Source of the DNA: SIG480 sp045636165
Lineage (GTDB): Bacteria > Bacillota > Clostridia > Oscillospirales > JAAYXM01
Direction: 5' to 3'
Assembly: GCA_045636165.1 (NCBI GenBank)
Contig: JAZTWZ010000121.1
Location: 1 to 13,136, forward strand
DNA: 13,136 nt
In this document: piece by piece, positions 7,568 through 13,136 of the stretch
Layout: each line of letters opens with the position of its first letter
Numbering within the stretch: the first letter of the stretch is position 1
Position numbers and translations under genes: made by a program
Notes under the pieces: model-generated
What the model was told of the DNA's origin: nothing
Database searches by the model: none
The model's input: only the letters and a program-made list of their open reading frames with translations

Positions 7568-8959
7568 TTAATTCTCCTCGAAAACAATCTTGTTGAGCGC
7601 GTTTATATAAGCTCTTACGCTCGCAGCGACGATGTCCGTAGAAATTCCGTTTCCTGAATAGAGTTTTCCGCGGCTGCGGAGACGGACAAGGGCAGAACCG
7701 AGAGCTTCCTTGCCCTCTGTTACCGCGTGAATCTGAAAATCGTCAAGCTCATAATGACAGCCTATACCCTGCTCGATTGCACGGAACACCGAGTCAATCG
7801 GACCGTCACCAGTGCTTACTCCGCAGAGAAGCTCGTCGCCGAAGCGGAGCGTTACCTGTGACATTGAGCTTGAAAGATTTCCGCAGTTTGTAGTATAGCT
7901 CTCAAGGTGATATTTTGACGGAGCCTGCATAGCGTAGCTTGCGATAAGAGCCTCAAGCTCGCGTGCACCTACGCTGTCTTTCTTATCAAAAACCTGACGG
8001 AGAGCATTGTAAACATTTCCGCAATCTTCATCGCTTAAATCATATCCGAGAATCTTCGCAGCGGACGCAACCTCGGAAATCGTACTCTCAGAAGATATGA
8101 GAATCGAGCTTTTTGAAGCATCTGAAGATTCGCTGACATAGCTTGTATCACTTGTGATTTTCTTAAGAAGCTCTTCTGTGCTTGTGTGCACCTGAGTATT
8201 CTTAAGGTCGGTATATACACCGAGCGTCTCCCCACGCTTTGAAATCGCGTCGGAGAATTTGCCCGTAACGAGAGCCTTATCGCCGGAAAGAGCACACTTT
8301 ACGCCTTCTGCGCCTGCCTTGATTGCCGCAATCGCAACTGCGACCGACATACCGATTTCATCCGAAACTTCAACATAGACCGGGACAGATACCTTCTTCT
8401 TTGCTCCTTCAACAAGAGCTGCCATTTCCTCAGGAAGTGCATTACCAACGCTGTCTGCGATAGTTACAATGCCTGCACCTGCATTGACCGCAGCTTCGAG
8501 ACAGTTTTCCAGAAAATCTGCATCCGCGCGGGTTGCATCAAGCGCAACAAACTCAACATCACCGCAGAGTACTTTTGCAGCCGATACGAGTTCAGTAATT
8601 TTAGCCTGCATATTCGCACCCTTTATGTGGTATGTGTATTCCATCGTAGCGGTAGCGACAGGAAGCACAATCTGAAGTCTTGCCGCCTTAGCGTCCTTGA
8701 CACATTCCCAGGCGTTTTTTACTTCCTCAACTGTTGCGCCAACCGGAATCGCAACAACCGTATCGCGAAGGCTGCCTGCAATCGTCTTATATATAATGGT
8801 ATCTTCTCTTATATTCTTTATCGGAGGAAGCTCAACCGAATCTGCTCCCAAAGCTGCCGCACTACTTGCAATAGCCGTCTTTTCACGGAATAGCAAGGCT
8901 GTCTCCCTGCTCTTTGCAAGTTCTTTGAGCGTGATGTCAGAAACAAATATTTTCTTCAT
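7568..8959 (-). CDS. Degenerate 2-isopropylmalate synthase-like protein with intact LeuA allosteric domain (463 aa)
   Basis: Start is ATG 8959 with AAAGGAG 8 nt upstream. Residues ~1-250 align by eye with the LeuA/HMG-CoA-lyase-like TIM barrel, and ~345-460 with the LeuA regulatory (leucine-binding, dimer) domain: LESY 352-355, GDGPIDSVFRAI 384-395, AVTEGKEALG 412-421, TDIVAASVRAYINALN 441-456. Catalytic signatures are lost. Canonical DTTLRDGEQ reads DITLKELAK (8-16). Canonical HCHNDLG reads EVSDEIG (197-203), so both metal-ligand His residues are gone. The HESGIHQDG-type segment is not recognisable. ADSVG (169-172 region) and the helix after the lost HxH are kept. The frame is intact, so this is not a decayed pseudogene. 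It leads a Leu-type T-box operon and is translationally coupled to the acyl-CoA synthetase fusion. A leucine sensor, a partner of the synthetase or a changed chemistry are all possible; annotating it as active LeuA would not be supported. Confidence 0.85.
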   Translation of the reverse strand: MKKIFVSDITLKELAKSRETALLFREKTAIASSAAALGADSVELPPIKNIREDTIIYKTIAGSLRDTVVAIPVGATVEEVKNAWECVKDAKAARLQIVLPVATATMEYTYHIKGANMQAKITELVSAAKVLCGDVEFVALDATRADADFLENCLEAAVNAGAGIVTIADSVGNALPEEMAALVEGAKKKVSVPVYVEVSDEIGMSVAVAIAAIKAGAEGVKCALSGDKALVTGKFSDAISKRGETLGVYTDLKNTQVHTSTEELLKKITSDTSYVSESSDASKSSILISSESTISEVASAAKILGYDLSDEDCGNVYNALRQVFDKKDSVGARELEALIASYAMQAPSKYHLESYTTNCGNLSSSMSQVTLRFGDELLCGVSTGDGPIDSVFRAIEQGIGCHYELDDFQIHAVTEGKEALGSALVRLRSRGKLYSGNGISTDIVAASVRAYINALNKIVFEEN

Positions 8960-9257
8960 GGTCTTTTCTCCTTTCGATATAAAAAAACACTTTCATCTCT
9001 ACATTCAAAGAGACGAAAGTGTAAAAAGCATTTTAACCTTCCGCGGTACCACTCTTTTTCGCCCTTACGGACGCCCTCAGATGCAGACACATCTTAACTC
9101 TGTAACGGGAGTTCCCGACTGCCCCTACTGAAGATTTCGCGGCAGCAGCTCCGTGGCGAGTTCAGCAAAGCCTTCCCGATGTCTCACACCAACCGGCATC
9201 TCTCTCGAAGGTGAACGCATTCGCTTAATATTCCACTTCAACGCATTTCAATAATTT
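8960..9257 (-). promoter_or_regulatory. T-box riboswitch leader, specifier read as CUC (Leu)
   Basis: T-box core GAGTGGTACCGCGG is on the minus strand at about 9054-9041. Stem I has GAGAGA, a GGTTGGTGTGAGA apical loop between GATG and CATC, and a CCTTC/GAAGG helix. The lower helix GTGG/CCAC frames GAA-CTC-G (specifier 9160-9158, then G 9157), the classic GAA-NNN-purine arrangement. The antiterminator is AAAGAG/CTCTTT plus GCGGAAG/CTTTCGT (9007-9057). TGGT fits A73 as in tRNA-Leu. It is more diverged than the other two leaders and not an obvious recent copy of them. Uncharged tRNA-Leu should permit transcription of the LeuA-like gene and the synthetase fusion. Confidence 0.9.
8980..9022 (-). 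terminator. Intrinsic terminator of the Leu-type T-box
   Basis: Minus strand ACACTTTCGTCTCT pairs with AGAGATGAAAGTGT (one G-U pair) around an 8-nt loop, followed by a run of seven or more T. The 5' half overlaps the antiterminator's 3' strand. Confidence 0.92.
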
Positions 9258-9263
9258 TTTACT

Positions 9264-9292
9264 ATTATACCATCATCAAAAGTCTTTGTCAA
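9264..9292 (-). promoter_or_regulatory. Sigma-A-type promoter of the Leu T-box operon, overlapping the UPF0178 gene
   Basis: Minus strand TTGACA (9292-9287) and TATAAT (9269-9264) with a 17-base spacer. The -35 box is made of the Leu-Asp-Lys codons at the very end of the UPF0178 gene, whose stop is at 9278-9276. There is therefore no room for a separate terminator between the two units. Confidence 0.9.
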
Positions 9293-9716
9293 GCACAATT
9301 TCGCGAAGTTTTTCCTCAAAAGCCTTATCCTGTTCGCGCTTGCGCGGAGGGTTTCCACGAAGGCGACCGCCTGCATTTCTTATCTTTTTTGCAGTATGTC
9401 GTGCAAGAAGGAGCGCATCTATATTGAACTCCGTATATTCAAGCCCGTCCTGATTTATTACCCGTGCGCCTTTTGACAATGCCATAGACGCAAGTCCGTA
9501 GTCTTGCGTTATTACGATGTCGCCTCTGCTTGCAAAATTAACAAGGTAAAAATCTGCGCTGTCTGCACCCTGCATAACGGTATGAGTAGTTGCACCCACC
9601 TTTTCGAAGTTATGAGCACTGTCGCAGAAAATGTGACATTCTATTCCGTTCTCACGCGCAACCGACACGGTTATATCAACAACGGGACAGCCGTCCGCAT
9701 CTATAAGAATTCTCAT
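9276..9716 (-). CDS. UPF0178 (YaiI/YqxD, DUF188) family protein
   Basis: 146 residues, the usual size of the family. The N-terminal IDADGCPVV (4-12) is the family's acidic signature. It is followed by SAHNF, the QGADSADFYLVN block, GDIVITQDYGLASMALSKGA (about 65-84) and a basic segment with GGRLRGNPPRKR near the C-terminus. The fold is reported as PIN-like, which suggests nucleic-acid binding or cleavage, but no function is firmly established. Start ATG 9716 lies 11 bases beyond the stop of the epimerase gene. Only a weak AAGAAAAG ribosome site is seen, so translation may be coupled to the upstream gene. Its last codons contain the -35 box of the Leu T-box operon. Confidence 0.92.
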   Translation of the reverse strand: MRILIDADGCPVVDITVSVARENGIECHIFCDSAHNFEKVGATTHTVMQGADSADFYLVNFASRGDIVITQDYGLASMALSKGARVINQDGLEYTEFNIDALLLARHTAKKIRNAGGRLRGNPPRKREQDKAFEEKLREIVLDKDF

Positions 9717-9727
9717 AACGGCTTTTC

Positions 9728-10588
9728 TTAAAATGTAATGGTATGTGTAAGAGTTTCCGCGTCTCCCGATGCAAGCGTATGCATTCTGTACTTCTCAGAA
9801 AAATCGGAAACCTTCTTCCAGCGAAGGTCAGGAGTTCCTGCCCACGGTTCTATGCATACAAACGGTGCCCCCGGAAGCTTCCATACAAGGAGTGTATCAA
9901 AGCCGGGGAATGCAACATGGATACTCTTTCCTGTTCTGTCATCGCGAAGCGCAACGCCGCGTGATTTTACATCAAAGAAGATAAGACCGTCAACTGCGAA
10001 GAAGTCATCAGAAAGCTTAAGCTCGTTCGAGTTTTCAAAGCAGGTCTTTGTCTCTTCGGCAATGTATCCTGCAGGAACAACTTCATACTTACGGAGAGTT
10101 TCAACCTCATCAAGCACGATGCTGTAATTCGAAGCATCGCCTTCGATATTATATCCCTCGTGAGCGCCGACAGAATAATACATATTTCCGTCGCCTGTAT
10201 TTTTCGTAGCAAAATCAACAGCAAGATTTCTTCCGTCAATGCGGAAGCTTGCGCGGAATTCAAAATCAAACGGATAGCACTTCCTTGTTTCCTCGTTTGA
10301 CTTTAAAAGGAATGTCACAGCTGAATTGGAATGCTCTTCAACCTCAAACTCCATATCCTTTGCAAAGCCGTGGATATCCATTTCATATTCCTTGCCGTTA
10401 AAACTGTATTTACCGTCATCAAGACGACCTACTACAGGAAAGAGCACAATCGCCTGATCCTTCCAGAACTGCGGATCTCCCTGCCAGATATATTCTTTTC
10501 CGGAATTATCACGAACCGAGGTTATTTCAGCACCCTTTGTCTTGATGCCGACCTCAAGCTCGGAACTCTTTATAGTTATTACTGCCAT
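9728..10588 (-). CDS. Aldose-1-epimerase (galactose mutarotase) family protein
   Basis: 286 residues with a complete beta-sandwich mutarotase pattern: FPVVGRL (50-56), HGFAKD with His73, SVGAHEGYN with His143, FPGFDTLLVW (227-236), and CIEPWAG with Glu247. His143 and Glu247 correspond to the expected acid and base. It fits the LacX/YihR-like subgroup, which interconverts alpha and beta anomers of hexoses or hexose phosphates in the cytosol; the exact sugar cannot be read. Start ATG 10588 has AAAGGAAG 6 nt upstream. It is the first gene after the division-cluster terminator. A weak -10-like TAGAAT near 10618 may be its promoter, without a convincing -35. It is followed closely by the UPF0178 gene. 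Confidence 0.93.
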   Translation of the reverse strand: MAVITIKSSELEVGIKTKGAEITSVRDNSGKEYIWQGDPQFWKDQAIVLFPVVGRLDDGKYSFNGKEYEMDIHGFAKDMEFEVEEHSNSAVTFLLKSNEETRKCYPFDFEFRASFRIDGRNLAVDFATKNTGDGNMYYSVGAHEGYNIEGDASNYSIVLDEVETLRKYEVVPAGYIAEETKTCFENSNELKLSDDFFAVDGLIFFDVKSRGVALRDDRTGKSIHVAFPGFDTLLVWKLPGAPFVCIEPWAGTPDLRWKKVSDFSEKYRMHTLASGDAETLTHTITF

Positions 10589-10738
10589 ATAAATCTTCCT
10601 TTCGCCATTTTACATAATTCTATCACATCTTTCTTCCAAATAAAAGATTTATTCATTATTTTTCTATGGACTTCATTTTATGAACGATGCGAAAGCGAAA
10701 AATACCGCAAGTCAGTTGCAGAGCTGCAGTAATTAAAT

Positions 10739-10789
10739 AACAAAAGCGAAGACTGCACATCCTGCCGAAAGGCAGTTTGTGCAGTCTTC
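10739..10789 (-). terminator. Strong hairpin terminator after ftsQ
   Basis: AAGACTGCACA (10749-10759) pairs with TGTGCAGTCTT (10778-10788), with an inner CTGCC/GGCAG stem and a GAAA loop. On the minus strand it starts a few bases after the ftsQ stop and is followed by CGCTTTTGTT. The remaining spacer, 10589-10738, shows only the possible weak promoter of the epimerase gene. Confidence 0.9.
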
Positions 10790-10792
10790 TTT

Positions 10793-11677
10793 TTACTGTG
10801 GAGGAATCTCCGGGTTTACTTCATCAGTCTGGGTTTCCTGAAGCTCAGCATTCTCCTCTTCAGGTGTCTCCTCTGAAGGCGGAGGCGCAACCTCTTCCTG
10901 CGGAAGTTTTTCCGAAAGGTCAATATTCGTATTCGGTTTGAAGCGAGCTTCTTTTATTGCGCTTACATTTATCGTTCCCTTGTCAAATTCCGCAAGCTCG
11001 CCTATTACAGCCTTCAACATTTCTATCTTTCTCGGAAGCTCGGTCGTATCGCCGAGGCTTACAAGGAATCTGTCGCCGTAAATTATATTTATGTCATAAA
11101 GCTTTGCAATTTCTATTCGTGTGGTATTTTCGGTCATACCTGACGATGAAAGAGAGTTCAATACCTCGCGAAGCGGAAGAAGCTGAGCTTCATTTTTCAG
11201 AACAAGCTCGCCGCCGGCATACGGCGTCGCCACCTCTACTCCCGTTATTTTCGGCACTTTCACAACTTCGTCATTGCCTACTCGCTCAAGGATATACCCC
11301 TTCTTGTCTATCAACCAGCGGTTGTCGTCAGCTATGACGAACGCTGCCGGAGTTCTTTCGATGATCTCAAATGTAAACTTATCAGGAAGTCTTCTCCGTA
11401 TCTTTATCTGCTCAATATACGGATATCTGTCGAGAATCTTTTCGGCAACATCAAACTTGTTTATCATAAACATATTGTCTCCGGTTTTTATTCCCGAAGT
11501 TTGAATTATATCTGCCGCTTCATAACGGGTTGTTCCCGATACCTCAATTTCCGCAACCTTAAGAAAGACCGTTACCGACATAACAATAGCGGCTATAACT
11601 ATGCAGAAAGTAAGAAGAGACAATATGAAACCTCCACCTCTTCTTCTGCGTCTTCTTTTGTATTTTCTCGCCGCCAT
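10793..11677 (-). CDS. ftsQ: Cell-division protein FtsQ/DivIB
   Basis: 294 residues. An Arg/Lys-rich cytoplasmic start (KYKRRRRRR, 5-13) precedes one membrane helix (about 17-40). A POTRA domain follows (KVAEIEVSGTTRYEAADI from about 40) with the typical IKTGDNMF and PYIEQIKIRRRLPDKFTFEIIER pieces, then the FtsQ beta domain (residues about 105-245). The last ~45 residues are Pro/Glu-rich and probably disordered outside the membrane. It acts in the divisome with FtsL and FtsB/DivIC. I chose ATG 11677 because GGGTGA sits 5 nt upstream; GTG 11686 would add three residues (MKI) with a poorer site. It follows murA by about 20 bases and is the last gene of the cluster before the terminator. Confidence 0.93.
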   Translation of the reverse strand: MAARKYKRRRRRRGGGFILSLLTFCIVIAAIVMSVTVFLKVAEIEVSGTTRYEAADIIQTSGIKTGDNMFMINKFDVAEKILDRYPYIEQIKIRRRLPDKFTFEIIERTPAAFVIADDNRWLIDKKGYILERVGNDEVVKVPKITGVEVATPYAGGELVLKNEAQLLPLREVLNSLSSSGMTENTTRIEIAKLYDINIIYGDRFLVSLGDTTELPRKIEMLKAVIGELAEFDKGTINVSAIKEARFKPNTNIDLSEKLPQEEVAPPPSEETPEEENAELQETQTDEVNPEIPPQ

Positions 11678-11696
11678 TATCTTCACCCACTTCTGT

Positions 11697-12947
11697 CTAT
11701 GACCTTTTTATATCAGCACCAAGTGCTGCGAAACTGTCCTCAATTTTTTCGTACCCTCGGTCGATATGAAAAATATCGCCGATTTCACTCTCGCCCTCTG
11801 CTGCGAGTGCCGCAATGACGAGCGCCGCACCGCCGCGGAGATCCGTAGCGGTAACACTATTTCCACAAAGGCGTTCTACGCCGTTTACAAGAGCAAGGTT
11901 TCCCTCAACTCTTATGTCCGCACCCATCCGCACAAGTCCGCCGACATGACGGTATCTCCCGTCGAAAATATTTTCGACAAACACCGATGTACCACTACAT
12001 TTTGTCGTAAGCGCCATAAGCTGAGGCTGTGCATCGGTCGGAAAGCCGGGATACGGCATCGTTCTTATCATACGAAGAGCTAAGAGCTTCCCATCACGCT
12101 TTATTCTTATAAAATCTTTGCCTTCTTCGACTGCACATCCTGCAGAACCTATAAGCGATGTTACATTAGAAATATGCTCAGGAATTACTTTTTCTATAAC
12201 AACATCTCCGCCACACAGCGCCGCGGCTGACATATATGTCGCCGCACATATCCTGTCAGGAATGACGGAATATGTTACAGAGGAAAGCTTCTTTTTCCCG
12301 ACGATAGTTATCGTTGAACTTCCTGCGCCGTAAACCTCAGCGCCCATAGCGCGGAGAAAATTCTGCAAATCTTCAATCTCGGGTTCACGGGCCGCATTTA
12401 TTATACGCGTTTTACCTTTGCACGCAGTTGCCATAAGCATCGTATTTTCCGTCGCGCCTACACTTGGAAACGAAAGGACTACATCGCGTCCGCGAAGCGA
12501 AGTCGCCTCACACTTTATCGCTCCCCCGTCAAAGCTCACCTTTGCACCGAGAGTTCTCACCGACGAAAGGTGCAGATCTATCGGTCTCGGTCCGAGCTCA
12601 CACCCTCCGGGAGTAAACATCGACGCCTTCCCGAGACGGGCAAGAAGAGCCCCCATAAAAATAACAGAAGAGCGCATTTCCCTCATAAGGTTATCGGGAA
12701 TTTCATATCGGCTCGCGTCACGCGAATCAACCGTTACAACATCGCCGGAAAATTCAACCTTGCATCCGATACAGCGCAGAATCTCTATCGCCGCATCGAC
12801 ATCGGAAAGTCTCGGACAGTTATGTATCTCGCTGATTCCCGAGTTCAAAATCGTTGCCGCAAGAATAGGCAATATGCTGTTTTTCGAGCCGTGAACACTA
12901 ACCTTTCCCGAAAGGCTTTTTCCTCCGTTTACAATCAATGTGCTCAT
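11697..12947 (-). CDS. murA: UDP-N-acetylglucosamine 1-carboxyvinyltransferase (MurA)
   Basis: 416 residues, the normal MurA length. It transfers enolpyruvate from PEP to UDP-GlcNAc, the first committed step of peptidoglycan synthesis in the cytosol. Visible signatures: KN at 22-23 (KVSVHGSKNSILP), MRSS and the active-site loop TPGGCELG with Cys116 (the PEP- and fosfomycin-reactive Cys), RPIDLHL, YPGFPTDAQPQ, and DLRGGAALVIAAL near the C-terminus. Start ATG 12947 gives the family's usual N-terminus (MSTLIVNGGKSL); the GGGAGGGTG ahead of it is somewhat far (about 10 nt after GGGTG). GTG 12980 would add 11 atypical residues. Located between murG and ftsQ, as in many Firmicute division clusters. 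Confidence 0.96.
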   Translation of the reverse strand: MSTLIVNGGKSLSGKVSVHGSKNSILPILAATILNSGISEIHNCPRLSDVDAAIEILRCIGCKVEFSGDVVTVDSRDASRYEIPDNLMREMRSSVIFMGALLARLGKASMFTPGGCELGPRPIDLHLSSVRTLGAKVSFDGGAIKCEATSLRGRDVVLSFPSVGATENTMLMATACKGKTRIINAAREPEIEDLQNFLRAMGAEVYGAGSSTITIVGKKKLSSVTYSVIPDRICAATYMSAAALCGGDVVIEKVIPEHISNVTSLIGSAGCAVEEGKDFIRIKRDGKLLALRMIRTMPYPGFPTDAQPQLMALTTKCSGTSVFVENIFDGRYRHVGGLVRMGADIRVEGNLALVNGVERLCGNSVTATDLRGGAALVIAALAAEGESEIGDIFHIDRGYEKIEDSFAALGADIKRS

Positions 12948-12974
12948 ATCAGGAAAGCACCCTCCCAAATTCAA

Positions 12975-13002
12975 TGTCACTTTACCTTATGCAAAAGTGA
13001 CA
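12975..13002. repeat. 9-bp inverted repeat between murG and murA
   Basis: TGTCACTTT (12975-12983) and AAAGTGACA (12994-13002) are perfectly complementary across a 10-base spacer. No T-run follows on the minus strand, so it is not a standard terminator. It could be an operator or an mRNA hairpin in the 75-base murG-murA gap. Confidence 0.55.
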
Positions 13003-13022
13003 AATGGGGTTACTTTCCCGTT

Positions 13023-13136
13023 TTATTTTGCTGCGTTTATTATTTCCGAATATATTCTCTCTGATGCATCAAGCACCGCATAAGAGGTAAGATTTTTAGA
13101 CATTTCTGCCCGTTTCTTTTCATCAAACAAGAGATT
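13023..13136 (-). CDS. murG: MurG C-terminus (partial; 5' part beyond window)
   Basis: Only the last 37 codons are inside the window, ending in TAA at 13025-13023. The residues LLFDEKKRAEMSKN, followed by VLDASERIYSEII, match the usual MurG end (Leu-rich strand, DxxKRxxMxxN, DAxxRI). MurG adds GlcNAc to lipid I at the inner face of the membrane, forming lipid II. The position directly upstream of murA supports the call, but the fragment is short. Confidence 0.8.
   Translation of the reverse strand, partial: NLLFDEKKRAEMSKNLTSYAVLDASERIYSEIINAAK

Noticed and set aside
7564..7587. TTG start at 7587 for the TIM-barrel/synthetase fusion
   Set aside because: It would place the start upstream of the clear AGGAG and overlap the previous gene; ATG 7566 has the properly spaced site and the natural barrel N-terminus.
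7568..8959. Annotation as functional leuA (2-isopropylmalate synthase) or citramalate synthase
   Set aside because: The metal-binding HxH and the RDGEQ loop are both replaced, so the usual catalysis is not supported although the fold and the regulatory domain match.
10749..10788. Hairpin after ftsQ as a riboswitch or small RNA
   Set aside because: It is a simple, almost perfect stem with a tetraloop and T-rich tail directly after a stop codon, which an intrinsic terminator explains fully.

Overview
This window looks like a chromosomal segment from an anaerobic Firmicute of the class Clostridia, plausibly Oscillospiraceae/Ruminococcaceae. The evidence is three T-box leaders, a murG-murA-ftsQ(divIB) gene order and strong AGGAG-type ribosome binding sites. 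Species cannot be read from the sequence. Every gene I can support lies on the minus strand, so transcription runs from high to low coordinates.

Region 13136-10739: the end of a cell-wall and division cluster. It holds the C-terminus of murG, a complete murA and a complete ftsQ/divIB, and is closed by a strong hairpin terminator. Region 10588-9276: two small housekeeping-type genes, an aldose-1-epimerase family protein and a UPF0178 (YaiI/YqxD) protein, 11 bases apart.

Region 9292-1 is the most notable part. Three transcription units follow one another, each with a 17-base-spaced TTGACA/TATAAT-type promoter, a roughly 300-nt T-box leader and an intrinsic terminator. (i) A leader whose specifier reads as CUC (Leu) precedes a LeuA-like protein that has lost its metal-binding His residues. 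Coupled behind it is a fusion of a xylose-isomerase-like TIM barrel with an acyl-CoA synthetase. (ii) A leader reading as AUC (Ile) precedes an XRE helix-turn-helix + cupin + MACS-type acyl-CoA synthetase fusion. (iii) A leader reading as GUA (Val) precedes a paralogue of that fusion, cut by the window start. All three T-boxes carry UGGU, which matches a tRNA with discriminator base A73.

Working model (inference): when Leu-, Ile- or Val-tRNA is uncharged, the cell switches on a dedicated ligase. These ligases would activate isovalerate, 2-methylbutyrate or isobutyrate to the CoA thioester. Known 2-oxoacid:ferredoxin oxidoreductases, not in this window, could then carboxylate the thioesters reductively to the branched-chain 2-oxoacids for transamination. 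This would be a tRNA-sensing branched-chain fatty-acid salvage route to the branched-chain amino acids, with one arm per amino acid.
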